A DNA stretch of 64,000 bases, taken from the NCBI GenBank assembly GCA_021234535.1, contig CM037843.1, positions 8,492,979 through 8,556,978 of the forward strand. Direction: 5' to 3'. Origin of the DNA: Stichopus chloronotus. Its lineage: Eukaryota > Echinodermata > Holothuroidea > Aspidochirotida > Stichopodidae. Shown one piece after another: positions 1 through 13,572 of this stretch. The notes beneath the pieces are model-generated. The model was not told where the DNA came from, did no database searches, and worked only from the letters and a program-made list of their open reading frames with translations. Position 1 is the first letter of the stretch; each line of letters begins with the position of its first letter. A program made the position numbers and the translations under genes.

Positions 1-2776
1 ATACTAAACTAAGTTCAGAAATTTCCTGCATGCAAAACAAACAGTCCATTGATAAGTTACCTTAACAATTTGTTTAGTACCACAACCTATAGTAATATAA
101 ACACTTACTTGTGTACCGTACTGCAAATAAAAAAAAAAAGGCTGATAATACGTTTAAGATCATTATCAGACGGCCAGACCATACAGTGGTAACTATAACA
201 AAAGTTTTGGTAGAAGTATATTGACTGGGAAGTGCTCTTCAAAAACGTAATTCTACTCATGTAGGTATTTTCCTTTCAATTTCATGTCAGATATAACTAC
301 TGTACATATTTTGGGCCAAAAATTCTGCTATCATCTAAACTTTCATGCCTCCTCTCCACGCTTAGGCCAACATTAAAGCTGTCAGCATGTGTGCAATACA
401 CATGGACGAAAGTATAAGTTTTAAAATTCTGTAGGTCACTGTAAAAGTTGCATGATATTTCCACTGCAGGTTTATTCTTAAACTAAAGCGGGATTAAGAG
501 CGATTCGTCCGTGATTCACGCATTCCCGCTGCCAATTCTGGGCCAGATTTACTAGACCAATTGCAGCAGTAGAGTACAGTACTGAATCCAAAACAGCCTC
601 AAAATGTAGTCTGTGCAAATCCTGGTGTTAGAGCATATTCTCCAAATGTATACTGGATGGTTTGCATCAGTGACCGTCAAAACATAATCCTCTGGGAATA
701 TGAACTGATTGTTATGTTACGGTCCATGCTCTTGATGGGCAGATGGACTCAACATCAAACAAGTTCAAATTAGTTTCAAACCTTTCTGTTCTCTCATCGT
801 TGGAGGTTCATCAATGGGGCAAACACATCTGCAACTTCTAAATTTGCACATCTTTGATCTTTCACAAAGTTCTCTAACATCAGTTGCAGAACTTTCACAA
901 GATGAGCATCTCAATATGTACCACAGCAGGTCGCAATAGACTGCTTTTAATACTCAACAGTCCAGAGTGTCTGGCATATGGGATGGGGGGGACTTTCCCA
1001 CCTCCTCCAGTTTGAAAAATCTATCTTTGGAGGGCAAAATGTGAAACATTTTTTGTGCAGATAATCTGAAAAATAATACGCCAATCATACTGTCCTGCTT
1101 AAGAAGGTAAGAAGTCAACCTCAGACTCATCAAACATGCATCATGGTAACAATTATCTATCCACTTTCACATCTCTGATCAAGATACAATTGAAAATTAG
1201 ACATTTCGTTTTATCGAGCAAAAGTTATTTTGCCACATCCCCCCCAAAAAGTGCATCTTTGGTCGGGAGGGAGCAGCACAAACTGCGACACTGTAAAAAA
1301 CTGTGGTCGGGAAATGGTAGTATTCTTCTCAAGGCAAGTAGGAACAGCTACTGCACTTTTGGTACAGAGAGCCAATAGTACAGTGACTCATATCATAAAC
1401 TGTATTACATTTTTAACACTATCTTACGTTTTATTTCGATACATGTAATTGGTTCCAATGTTCATAATAATCCCAAACTCATTGTATGAGTGGACATTTC
1501 CACATGGTGCAAGTTTGGTGCTTGACCATTACCATCTGGCATTGTAAAGAGAAGTTTTGAGTTTTCAAAGAATGGCGTCAGCAGTCTGGACTTGAATCAC
1601 ATTTGCAATGATTTTCTGATACACAAATAACACATATGACCAACTGAATCGAAAAAGAACACTAACTTTAACCAATTTTGCAACAATTAGAAAAAGTATT
1701 TTCATTGTCAGAATAACCCCTACAGGTGAGAAAGTTATGGTAAACCCTAGGCCTGACACGAAATAACCTATCCCAGTACCACATTTACAAATGCTCATGT
1801 CCAAATATACTGTGCAGTACTCTTGAAACAGAACGTTCAGAAGCTGCAGCTAAAATTTTGATTCTGGTGAAATTTTGTGTCTGCATATGTTTCACTGAGC
1901 ATTTGTTAAATCAGACAATCATGAACAACCACATATTACTAAGTATTCTGACACACTCTGCTAATCCACCAAACATGCAAATTTTTTTTCCATTAATTAC
2001 TTCCTTATTGTTTCAGAACAACTTTGAAAGAAGTTTTGCAAACAGCAGCAGAGAGTGATGACTATAAAAGCACCGTCTTCAGAAAGTGGCAAACCTGGGT
2101 GAACTTTTCCCATCCCTCCTGTATCTTCTGAAGTACAGCATCTCCACCTTCAGACACTGTCAAACAACCATCACAAAATTTAAAAATGGCTCCTGTTTGT
2201 GTATATACTGTAGCCTCATTACTGCATTACCTTAGAGCAAAACTATTCCCCTTGTGATATTTAGGCATTTCCATTTTATGTAATCTAGTCTGATGCTAAT
2301 ATTTCCCAACAATGTACTCTACTTCTAGCATGAGAGACAAAAAACCAAATATAGCCAAATGTTTAATCTTCCTTCATCAATCCGCACCACACCCAATAAC
2401 ATAAGATAACCTTAACACCTCTCACAGTACCATACTGTACCAATTACTCGGTGCAAAGGGTACTGTAAGTCTACAACATTCATCTATACAACTAATATTT
2501 TGTATAAAGCAAACAACGACCTACGAAGACCGACTATCAAACTAAAAGATACAACACATTGTACAACAAGACAATCACACAGGTCAGTGCATCTTATTCG
2601 GTAGGCTTTTGCCACGGCAGTGCTGCAATGTGCAACAAACTGCTTTAACCTGAAATGAACCAATCCCTTTTTAAGATACAGAATGTCTTATACACACTAG
2701 CCTGAATGCTGATCAAATTTGAGAACTGCTTATAAATGGCCAGAATGCCTTACAAGTACTATGCTAAGATTTGTAC
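1..2776. other. AT-rich non-coding DNA, no gene recognised
   Basis: No open frame here has convincing splice signals or a recognisable domain. CpG is sparse apart from a small cluster near 485-530. TACTGTA/TACAGTA words recur. If the SPEC3-like gene runs on toward the window start, this could be intron or 3' UTR of that minus-strand transcript, but nothing seen proves it. Confidence 0.5.
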
Positions 2777-3071
2777 TACAGTAGAATGCATCACCCTAAA
2801 AATAACAAGGATTGAATATTAAAGACAAAAACTCATCACCCCAGACATTTTCAATTCTCCCAACCACCTACCTCTAGTCCCTCCCTCAGTCTGTCTTAAA
2901 TTCCTCCACATGTGTAATGAAAACAATGGATCCCTGTGTATGTTGTGTAATACCAGCTGCTCTGCATCTTTCGAATTTGCTGTCAACCTAAGAGTACTGT
3001 AACTTAGAACCAGTTGAGAATTTTGCCTTCCAGGAGGTAAAAATATAGCTTAGGCTGATGCAATACAGCCT
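2777..3071 (+). mobile_element. MITE, TTAA family 1, copy b
   Basis: This stretch is nearly identical over about 230 bp to the element at 47424-47672. Its right end ends in the inverted repeat (GATGCAATACAGCCT) followed by TTAA at 3072-3075. The left end keeps only the GAATGCATCACCCTA part and has no clean TTAA. About 40 extra bases just inside the left end, ending in a second CATCACC, make this copy longer. It has no coding capacity. The TTAA target and short inverted ends suggest mobilisation by a piggyBac-type transposase (inference). Confidence 0.8.
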
Positions 3072-6000
3072 TTAATGACTAGTATTGAAGAAGGAACGTC
3101 ACATACACATCACTAAAGAAATGTTTTGAACTTTTGATACTAATGAATGTCAAATTAGCGGAACAGGATAAATCTCAACGTACTTTTGAGTCTTTGAACT
3201 TTGACCTGAAGTGCACTATCATCTAGTGTGCTATTTGTCTAGAAAATGTATCACAGACATGCAAACTTGCCTCTACACAAGTACTATAAAATGGATTTAA
3301 TAGAGCTAGATAAAACCCTACAAGTGCAACATTGTCTAAATCTGACTGGAGAACTAGAGTAAAATCCCTAAATTATCCCATAAACAGCTGCATAAGTGGA
3401 AGATCAGTACGATCCATTGCCAAACACATCAACGGGTGTGGTACGTTCCTACACACACAAAAAAAATATCCTGGTTTCTAACCAAACACTGGTACATATA
3501 CATAACCTCTGACCGTAAATTTACACAAGACTCACAACTCAAGTCCTACCATCTACGGTAAGCCCACTGTGCTGATTAAGTGAGGACAGGACTGTGATTA
3601 ACTTTAGCACATTCCCTCCTCAAACAGGTCACTCCTTTCTATCAACCTTTAAGTATAAACAATTATCAACTTGAAAACTAAATATTTATTACAAAGAATG
3701 ACATAATTTTGAGCCCCAGGATGTGCATGTCTGACATGTTATGTTTATAAAACTGTGAAGAGTACAGTATGCAATTGTATAAAGCATCATGCAGTAGCTG
3801 ACTTTTCCAAGCATGGAGATGTTGCTAACAAACTCAATATTAAAGATCATTGCACTAACCTTTTAGAAACAAAATGCCACAGGGCATTATTTTAACATAA
3901 TTGGTTCTTTGTTTTTGAATCCAATGATTTGAAATCTGAAAGAATACATCTCAATGGAATCTGTACTTGACATTCCTAGTAGACAAAAGAAGAACACTAC
4001 ATTATTCACATATCTTTTAATACTTCCATTGTGCATTACATTTATCATTGCATTGGCCTGTGGCAAGATACATTATACCTGACATACAATATATATACTG
4101 TACTGAACTCAAACTGGTTCTAAGAAGTCTTTACTGAATGTTGTTTTGAGGATGGAAATGCCAATACAGCACATATACAATGAAGTACATCATAAATTAC
4201 ACAAAGCTAGAATGCTACGTGCATCACAGTGTTGCATCAAAGCAAACAAAATTGAATTAGGTTATAAAACTGAACATGGAATAAAAACAACAATCTGATA
4301 TTAACTATTCAACTCATGATGTTGCAAACAAAAGTAAGTTACACAAACTTAACCCCAAGTGAAAAAAAAAGGGTTCAAGCCTTATAACTAACGTTTGCTG
4401 GTTGCATCAAAAATTTCAGAGACATTTCGGTTGGAGGGCATGTACATATTTTACTGAAAATTGAAGTCTTGATTCACTTAATTGCAATTGTCTCTCTACT
4501 TCATACTAACATAAAATACTCTTCACAAATTTTACTGCATCTGCTTGAAACCTGATCCATGTACTGAAGACCGAAACGACACGTGCTGCTGCTTTAAGCA
4601 TTGTAATCTGAAACCATAATGCATTTAGACTTACTGCACATCATACAAGCATGGAATTGTCAACACAATGTCAATGAAATCGAGAGAGAGAGAGAGAGAG
4701 GGCATGCTATTGGGCAGTGCAAGAATGTGTAAATTCTAAAGGCCAGCACATGTACAGTCAAATGGAATTAACGGAGATTGCCTGGTTAAGATGTTAAACA
4801 CCTCTGTACTCCTCACTGTCATCTTAAAACCATGAGGACATGCAAGGTGGCCTCAATTTAAAGTACTTAAGCTCAGAGTTTATTTATAAATGTTTAAGTG
4901 TAAGGAAAGCTTTGACAGCATGCACAGCCTTATTAGTGGCAAAATTAATGTATGGTAGACAATAAGGGACACAACTCTGCGTCGACGAACAGTTGCAGTA
5001 CATTTAATACGATGTGTCCTCTGACAGCTCTCTTCCTTTGCTGCTTCCAAGCAATAAAAAAGATTGTTAAAATTTGGTGATTTGTTCAACAAAAGGAGAA
5101 CATTTTAACCAAACAGCAGTACTACTAAGTTAAGGGGAATGAGCAGTCGTGCCTACTTTATTTTGGAAAATCATCAAGACGATTCATGAATTAGCGTGGG
5201 GGGGCTATACTAATTCAGTTTGGGGATGGTTGCATTTTCCTTTTATTACACAAAAAGAAAAGAGAACTGTAAATATGCTTCCACCTTGGTGAAGGAACTG
5301 CATGGATTTGTTTCACCTTATTTCAAATTGACATATTCACAAACAATGGTATGGCTTTAATATCACACAAGGATTAAAAATAACAAGAATACCAAAGATC
5401 TGTAAATAATGAACGATTGTATAAGCTTCAGAGATGCTTGAATTTCCATGCCCCAAAATATCAGATTCACTGAAACATGACAGTAACAATATTTCATGAA
5501 ACTGCCTTCGATAGAAGAATTACACCTTACAGGCAATTTTTGTGATTCTATATACCTTAATGATTGGACCCAAATTGTTCTGATGATGAATAAAATATTA
5601 CACATTCAGGATTCTGTGACTTGTTGACAACAAGAAACGAACAAACTTGTATTTGGTGAGAATGTATGCTTAATGGTTCTGTTTCTATGATGTGCAATGA
5701 CTGCTTGTGCTACAGTTAACTCTGAGAATTGGTTTGATCTGACAGGGATCTGTAGGGGAAAGAATATGGCCAAGAAATATGACGCCACGACAAGACTCGA
5801 TTTTATCGATCACAAGAGAAGTTAGATGTTAACCAATCTATAATGTACTGTAGCTGCAAGGATACTGCATATATACACAAAGTACAGCAAAGGCTTGTTA
5901 CTGAGAAGAAAAGCAAAGGGCAACATCTGTGTATAGGCCCCGTACTCATATACTGAACAGCAATGTATTTTTGCTGGTAATACTTCATTTTAAAAGGTCA

Positions 6001-9000
6001 GCAAGTTATAGAGTGCATCCCTGTATGGCATTTATTGCTAATACTTTAATACAAGTGACTTTAACACAGTACTGAACGTACTTCACGATCAGCTTCATGG
6101 AACATACCACCTAAATGCTGGTTATTTTACACACTCCTTCACAAATACTGCAACTGGTGTTATTCACTTTTGACCTTGTAAGGAGTTGGCATTGATGGGT
6201 GTTCATACAGCTGATTTTTATTAGCTTGACAGTGTATATGTTCTGTGGACTGTTGATGTTAGATAGCAACAGTATTTTAATAGCTTATTTTCTCGCTCAA
6301 AAGTCACAGTTCTTACTTCATAATGAGACTGCATATTCATCCCACATTGACGATGTTCATAAGAACCATGCTGGGCAAATACAGTGGTAACAACGAAGCC
6401 AAAAATATTCATCACTTACTGTAAGTCAGAGACAAACAGCATTAATCCATAAATGGTTTGAGTGTCCTGTACATATTGCTGCCATCACACGGAATTTTAT
6501 CAAGACCTTTGTAAGCTTATTGAATGCCATGGGTACATTGTTATACAATTCCAGAATGAAAAAAAAACAACTGTCCAGATACATTAATAACCACCAACTG
6601 TGGTCCGCTTCTCAATTTAAACTACTGTATGTGTTTCAATATTTAATTTGACGTCACTCAATGAAAGAGTTTCATGGTAGTCCTGGCATCTGAGACTCTT
6701 AAATAATACTCCAATTGATAATCTGTTCCTTTGACAAGGAAGTCTAACAGACAGACAACCATAGAATTTGGGGCAGCTCAGAAAAATGCAGTTTTAGTTA
6801 GGCTAGATCAAACAATATTTTTTCAGGCAATAACTCTCCATTGTAATTTTAGCCAAACACAATTTTGTTCATGCATGGCAGAGCAAATACCTGGAAAACT
6901 ATGTGTATAAATGGAATAAAGGATCTCCCTAGTACACAAAATGTATAGATACAACTACAGCATTTGCATGTTTTTTACAGTTGTTTATAGAACAAACAAA
7001 TGAAAAGGGGCCTGTGCATATCTAATCCCATGGGGGTGGGGGAGACTGCCAGCTAGACCCAATGTTCAACTTGCATGATAGACTTATCAAATCAAGATTG
7101 TTTTGCCCCCCCCCCCCCCAATACATTTAAGGGTCGATCACCCAGGAAGTCAAGCCAATCCACATCCTTGCACCACATATAGGCCACTCCAGATTAACCG
7201 TTTCAATCACAAAAGTCTTCCACTGCAGTATGTGTTTGTTCTCCAGTTTTGTGTCCTCAATGAAAGCACATGTATCAAATGTGAATTTTCAGTGGTTCAT
7301 TGGGGAGAAAGGCTGAAGTCCACTTGGCACCCAAAACTCACTTGCTTGGCTTTTTATGACACGATGATACTAACACCTGTCCACAAAGAACTACTTTCTG
7401 TGACAAAACAAACACAAGGAGAGACATTGGATGATACTCAAAGCAAAGGACAACCTTAACATAGTGAAGCCTAACCGTTACTGTAAATGCCATTACAAAA
7501 CTGCTTTGGTACATACTGAAACAGAAATGAAAGGAAACACAATTTAATCAGAAATAAAAGCACAGAAGGGTTCAGCATTAAGGCATAAATGAAAGATTTT
7601 CTTCAATAAATAATCGAATCAGTAGGAAGAATACTTAATGTTTGAAAAATAAAAAACCCAACTTTCAGGATAGTAGAGTCAGAAGAAAGCCAGTGTGGAT
7701 ACGTGAGTTTCTTCGAGGCCAGTACACCAATGACCAATTTCAAATGTTAATTTAATCATCGCTCTCTCTAACAAACACTTCAATTATTTACCTGCATGCA
7801 ATGTATGCATATTTAATTGTGGATAACAACCCCTGTGTTTAATTAATATCGTCCAGTAACCTTCAGACTTCAATACACAGTGGGTTGATTTCCTTCAACT
7901 TAGTTAAGGCATAGTAATTGATCAAAAAAAAAAAAAACAGATCCTTTTCGTTCATTGCATAGTCTCATCAACGGTGTTTGCATATGTCACAACAAAGTTT
8001 GAGTAACTTCAAAGCTTGAGCTGGGCTGTGCATGTCCCAGCCAGACTGATAGTGATTTAACAGATAGATTATCATGATAAAATTTAACACACTTGACACT
8101 GACTAATGATGCCATAATTTGTATTGAAATTAGGGAAGCCTCACAAATGTAACCTAAGATCATCTTAGGTCCATGAAGCTTCACACCGCTGCTCAGTATT
8201 CAGCCTGCATATCCTACAGGTACATGCTTGAGTGCCACAGTCTTTACATGCAGGCTCTGTGAGACCAGAAGATATGTGCGCTGGAGCATGACTCATTACT
8301 CTCTTGTTGCTATCCTTATTACAGTGGGTAGCGACAGTTTGTCTGACATGATCCCAGGTTAGATTAGTAAGGCTTCCCTTATTTAAAAAAAAAATATTCT
8401 TGACCAGGATGATGGTCAAATCCCTCTTAATTGTTCCACATAAAACTGTTTTCAGGGAGTAACAGATTGTCTCTTGAAATACACTCAAATCAAACAGTTA
8501 TCCAACTGACAGCAAGCAATGACCGAACCAAAACAACCTAAGTTGCACCAGACTATCAATAGACAAAACTTCCTTGGAGCATTTCAATTGAGAAAACAAT
8601 TACACACATTTCTGGGTAATAAACATCATGTACATTGCTATAATTACTATGGCCCTGGATGCATACTACCAAAACCATCCTCTCCAAATTTAATTGCGGC
8701 ATCAAATGAACAATGGGGAAAAGTTCCAAAACATTTGCTTCTCTGGTATCATGAAGGGTCACAAACATCCTTAAAGGAAGGTTGGTCACTTTATAGCTAA
8801 AAGCATTAAAAGCCTCATAATATTACTGTCAGCAGTGCAAAGAGTGCATCTAAAAATATCCACTGCATACATTGAATGAAGTTGAACCAGCCACATACTT
8901 GAATGACAGAAAGGTGATGAAGAACAACCCTTCGAGACTGCAAACTCTCATTAAGAGACAGATTGATTACCTTTCGCTGTATTATTGATGAGAATCAACC

Positions 9001-9899
9001 CTCCAGTCACGTACTAAATTAATACTGATCTAGCACTTGACTACATATGTCATGCCACTCTGCTACACCTCATCAGTACTGGGTAACTGTACAATTAGTC
9101 ATACCGATGTGTTCCAAGAAGTAACATCAGTCACTTAATTATTTTTCTCTTTTCGGGCAAGGATGTTTTTGACCTGCATGAACCACCAATTTCAAAGTCT
9201 CAACAAAGACTAACAATTGCATTATCTACCGAAGACGCCAGAGCCTTTCTCATCTACCAAGATTTCAAACTCTTAGAGAACTGCAGGACACAAGGATCAA
9301 CTCGACCGGGGAAAACAAACTTTACACCGTAACTGGTGTAACTTGACCAGAGATGGAGATATAAATAGAAGGCCGCTATCTGTCAAGAGCTGACGGCCTT
9401 AACGACTGGATGGTGACCTACCAGGCCTTCAAGAGCTATGGCAATATCTCTAATGGCACTTTAGTAATCAACAGCTGCACCAAAGAATGAATTAAGTTTG
9501 CAAGTGAAATGACACAGAAAGAGACTTTACAGGGGACATGCACAAAAAGAATAAACAAAAAAATATGTTACAAAATGAAAACCAAGCACTGCAGTTTGGT
9601 ATAAACAAACTGCAGCTTGCCAGAGATATTCTTGTACTTGCACCATCTACAACAATATCAACTGATATATTTATGCTGCAATGCTGTTTTACTGTAATAG
9701 TAAGAAGAGCTATAATATTCCCTTTTGGAGTAAAGTAGCTAGCAAAAATGTAAGTAGAGGTGCAGACTGTAATAGAAAACACTTTTAACTTCAACTAACT
9801 TGCAATCTCTTGAACACATTCTTGAAAAAGTTTCCGACTTGTCTCATCTGCAGATCTCATCAATTGATAAAGAGATAAGAATCAACAACGGTCATCTGG
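3072..9899. other. AT-rich non-coding DNA, no gene recognised
   Basis: I found no exon I can defend. A GA microsatellite lies at 4683-4700, a C13 tract at 7107-7119 and A-runs near 7925 and 8387. The stretch 9200-9480 has a slightly richer base composition and short open frames on both strands, but no conserved motif. Some of it could hold the missing last exon of the SPEC3-like gene. Confidence 0.45.
4683..4700. repeat. (GA)n microsatellite
   Basis: An uninterrupted GA dinucleotide run of about nine units lies in non-coding AT-rich sequence. Confidence 0.9.
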
Positions 9900-10300
9900 G
9901 AATTTGGGAAATGGTGAGTACAGTGCACATTAGTCTGCACATTACAGTACTGAGTACTACAGCGTAGTAAAGTAGTACAGCATAGCAATGCACCATACAG
10001 CAAGTTTCACAGAATGGCATCGCACAATCTAGTTAAGTAACAGGACTCTTGGTTTGGAAGATGGGGGTAAATTAGTTGTGCTGAGACAGGTAAGTGAGGA
10101 GTGAAGTTAATACAACAGCACATCAGAGTTACAGTACTACGGGACATGAAGTACAACAAAGAACATAGTACAGAATAGTACAATTAGTATACTATGCAGC
10201 ACAAAGTATGTACAGAACCAATGATGCACAGTTCAGGACAGCAAAGGTACTGTAAATACACAGCACAGTACAGCACAATGCAACAGAACACGTGTGTACA
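9900..10300. repeat. Cryptic simple-sequence tract built from GTACAG/AGTAC words
   Basis: About 400 bases are dominated by irregularly spaced words such as TAGTACAG, ACAGTAC, GTACAACA and CACAGCA. The words are not in a fixed register, so this is low-complexity sequence grown by slippage and not a clean tandem array. A 64-codon open frame inside it (10194-10388) has the same skewed composition and no recognisable protein features. Confidence 0.6.
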
Positions 10301-10907
10301 ACAATGTGTTAGGAAATACCGTGAACTGACAACATTTAACGGAGCTAAAGATTATGCAAACAACTTTACAGTGTGCTTAATTCCTTGACTTTAAAGCAAC
10401 TTAATGTTTGGATACGACAAGCACATGTTCCATACAAATTCTCTGTAACTACAATAAAGTAGGAATCAACACTGAGTATTTTACAACTTTTAAGTCAAGG
10501 GAAACACTGCATTGAGAACTGCACAAAACAGTGAAAATGCACTGTTCTGCATACTCACTATTATGTATGCTGTAGATCAATAATGTTTATATTCAAATTC
10601 ATTACACTAAACATTGGTCAACTTGAAACTGACATATTTTGTGTAACTTTAAAAGCAGGAGGCAGATGTATCCACAGAGCCAATGAAACATTCTGGTCAC
10701 GTGTAATCAGTATACTTTTGCATTGCAAAGTTAAATAATGCACGAATTAGTTCGTGCGTATTTCTGGTCTGTATCAAAATGAATCATCATCCATCCTTTA
10801 CTGTTCAATAATTCATATCAAGAATGATAATTACTATTTGCTGTTCAAGCTGACCCTTTGTTGGGAGTTTACTTCTCATTCAGTATTGTATAGTTATGTG
10901 TTAGTAA

Positions 10908-11350
10908 TGGTTGTGTGACATACTTTCAGAAAAGAGCACCCTTCATTCGGAAGCTGCAAAGTAAAACCCTGAGTGAAAATTAGCTGGAATTTTGTTCATA
11001 CACTGTACCTTTTACCATTTTTGAGATACATGGCTTTTCAAAGTTTCAGCAAAGTACAAAACAGATGACGTGGAGTGTTGCACAGTGTTAATATTTCTTT
11101 TGTTAAGCCTACAGTATACATTTTGCCTCTTACTTACTGTAATTACTGAGTTTCATATTGGTAAGTGATACAGATATTTTTGAAGAAGAAAATACATGCT
11201 CCCAAAATAAAACACTCCGGTCATATAAAATTCTCAAATGTCCTTGAAATAAAATTACACAATCCCCACAACTTACTGGTGTGGTGGAATCAACATAAGA
11301 CATACCACAGGAGTCCATCTCTTGATGTCACAAATTTGCATACTTAGACC
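10908..11350 (-). mobile_element. MITE family 2, copy a (reverse orientation)
   Basis: Reverse-complemented, this stretch aligns along its whole length with 27570-28001. Shared landmarks include the terminal GGTTGTGTGACAT, the stretch around GTTTTACTTTGCA and a run containing GAAGAAGAAAATAC. The terminal TTAA has decayed to GTAA at the left. The other end, near 11350, is degraded. It has no coding capacity. A separate perfect family end (CATGTCACACAACCT followed by TTAA) lies at 11490-11508 and may mark a further truncated copy. Confidence 0.8.
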
Positions 11351-11931
11351 ATGTTTATTCATGATAAACCTGTGAGACACTAACTTGCCAGTAAATTGGT
11401 CGATCTTTGACGTACTTTGATGGAATTTGAGGCTGATTTTAATATTTTCAATGCAAAATGCACCCAATACTCCAAAGTGTCATTTCCATGTCACACAACC
11501 TTTAAGGCAAAGATGACAGCAACATGAACCACAACATTGGCAAGCACACATCCTTAGGATAATAGTTCATGTTTCACAGTGTCAATTCACACCATGAGAT
11601 TTACTGCCCAATGTGTAAGAGCCACTTGGGAGATGCCAACTTGCAATGGTTAAAACTTTAATGAAAAGCATCTGATACACATAACAAAACATAACAGCAC
11701 ATACCTTACACTGTACTGTAGTGTTGCATACTGTGAGGTGTCCACACTATTCCTGTCACACTATCATCTCTGTTTTGGTTAGTTATTTGTAAATTTACAT
11801 CAGATCAATACATACCACCTCCTTTTGCAGGAAAAAACTAAATCACCTGAAATTTGGCATTTACTGTACAAGTTGACTGATCATAGCATACATATTAATT
11901 TTGCAAAAGGTTCATAGTAAATTATACTCAC

Positions 11932-12102
11932 AAGAGAGGGTAACGAACATTATACCCCAGTGAATGCTCCAGATCCAGCCAACAAGGAGGAAGACAGTCA
12001 GCAACTGGAGGACAGCTGCAAGCACATTCCAACCAAATGCAGAGCAAGCCTGCCTCTCAGCAAACCCACAACAGAACACAGAAAAGGCAGACACGAAGGT
12101 TC
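11932..12102 (-). CDS. SPEC3: SPEC3/Stum-like protein, exon with the second membrane segment (partial CDS)
   Basis: This 171-bp exon follows an acceptor reading TTTGCAG and ends at a consensus donor GTGAGT. It enters in phase 1 and supplies 57 residues (70-126, counted from the ATG at 13572). It starts with GTFVSAFSVFCC, which completes the first hydrophobic segment begun in the previous exon. A short Cys-containing loop (residues 82-93) follows, then the second segment (about 95-123), which includes LLQLLTVFLLVGWIWS or close to it. The arrangement of two hydrophobic segments, a Pro-Gly turn in the first and a W-x-W near the end of the second matches the SPEC3/Stum family. Family members include the Drosophila mechanosensory membrane protein Stum and sea urchin SPEC3. 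If the following intron is not removed, translation stops six codons later. The true last exon is not identified. Confidence 0.85.
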
Positions 12103-13364
12103 CTGCAAATTACAGTACAACATAGATTCTGGAATAAATTGCAATGAAGTAGTGTACCTGTAGCCAAGTTGAAGGGTTACAACTAATGGGTGAAAACATT
12201 TAGGGAAAAATTTCTGTTCCCTCAAAACTTCACATCACTATATACTGTAACTTGACAAAGTCTCTGTTTGATCGATTGTAGCAACATACAACAAATGTAA
12301 ACCTGGGGGAATAATATGTAGCAGTGATTAAATTTTTAGAAAAAAATCTTTGCAAATTTTGTGCACCATCCTGCAGTATATGGTAAGCTGTAAGTTTCAA
12401 TTATCCTGCTATGTTATGTAGCACGTAATGTGTAATGTATGGCACAGTAGTGTCTTTGAGCTTTAATAAACAAGCGTCAATGGTTTGTATACTTTGGAGG
12501 AAATTCCATGGTGACAGCTCTTTCACATTGTGTTGCCTCCAATTCAGTACACAAACGCTCTTATATATGCAGTGCTTTGTGCTTATTCTGGAGGCTTCAA
12601 ACTTTTTTAGAACTCTTACACAACATTATACAATATGGTACATGTATGCAAATTTTACAGTTTGAAAAAAACATGACTGCTTTTAAACATGCAACTGCAG
12701 CTTTCATATTGACTTTGAACGAATGAATCTACAACCACGTTACTTTCAAGTGTACACACCTATCAAAATTTTTCCGTTACAATTATTGATGCAACTTATG
12801 AAATTTTTCTGCTTCTTACTGCAAAATTATTAAACAATTCCTTTGACCTGTTTCAGAAAGTTCATTACATTGACAGAATGGGCAAATGTCTTCTTTTTTT
12901 TTTAAACAAAGCAAACATGAATCATTCATATTTCTGGAAAGTACTGGTTGATGGCAAACTTTCAACTCTTTACATTCATTTAAAGTATTGCGGGCATAAT
13001 TATCCCAATCAAGTATCTGAGTGGAGTATGCAACTCATCAAGAGCTCTAGTGACATAATGAAATTTTGGTTAGATCACAGCATTACCAACGGTTAGAAAC
13101 GGTATAAAGTCTCTTCTATTTGTTGAATTACATTTGCACATTCATGTGCATCTTTTTCTGACATTTTGTTTTTTCTTTTCCAAATTCACAAAGATCACTT
13201 TTTCCTCATCATTGAAATTGGACTTATTAAACACACATCCCTGTTTCCAGAGAACCATCATGTAGGAACAAACCAGACTGTTTCTAAAGTAATCAGTAAC
13301 TGTTACATGGTCAAAGGGAATAAATTGCTAAAATAACATCAACAGGCCGTGAAACGGTACTCAC
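12103..13364. other. Intron of the SPEC3-like gene
   Basis: This 1.26-kb interval lies between two exons whose reading frames join exactly. It begins, in minus-strand sense, with GTGAGT and ends with CAG. Nothing else is recognisable inside it. Short open frames on both strands are AT-rich and lack motifs. Confidence 0.8.
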
Positions 13365-13572
13365 CACTTCCTGGAATTATGATATTCAAAATTGCACAGA
13401 CAACAGCCAATGGCGATGGCATGCAAGGAACAGATGCCCTGAAAGGACTGTGTTTCACCTTCACACTGATAATTACATCCTTAGAGTTAAGTCCAAGATG
13501 GGGTGCAGCTGTCCACTGAGCCTGTTTCACGAGTGGCCGGGAGGTGCTCGGTCCTGCCTCCGATGAAGCCAT
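13365..13572 (-). CDS. SPEC3: SPEC3/Stum-like protein, exon with the first membrane segment (partial CDS)
   Basis: From an ATG at 13572 this exon encodes 69 residues plus one base. It ends at a perfect donor (GTGAGT). The N-terminal part is polar and Ser/Pro-rich, starting MASSEAGPSTSRP. It is followed by a V/K-rich stretch, then CMPSPLAVVCAILNIIIPGS, where the first hydrophobic segment begins. The segment is interrupted by the intron inside the Pro-Gly turn and continues in the exon at 11932-12102. The P-L-A-V-x-C-x-x-L-N-x-x-x-P-G pattern is what identifies the SPEC3/Stum family. The same frame is open upstream to 13632, so this ATG is a plausible start but not proven. An acceptor at 13521/13522 (AAACAG) is also in phase for splicing from the exon at 13695-13805, which would bypass this ATG. 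Confidence 0.8.

Noticed and set aside
8165..8488. Cys-rich 107-codon minus frame
   Set aside because: The codon composition matches background, there is no ATG-context or splice support, and frames this long are expected by chance in 64 kb.
9365..9490. Possible discoidin-like piece on plus (DWMVTYQAFKSYG)
   Set aside because: Only about ten residues resemble part of a discoidin repeat. Stops lie on both sides and the minus strand is also open.
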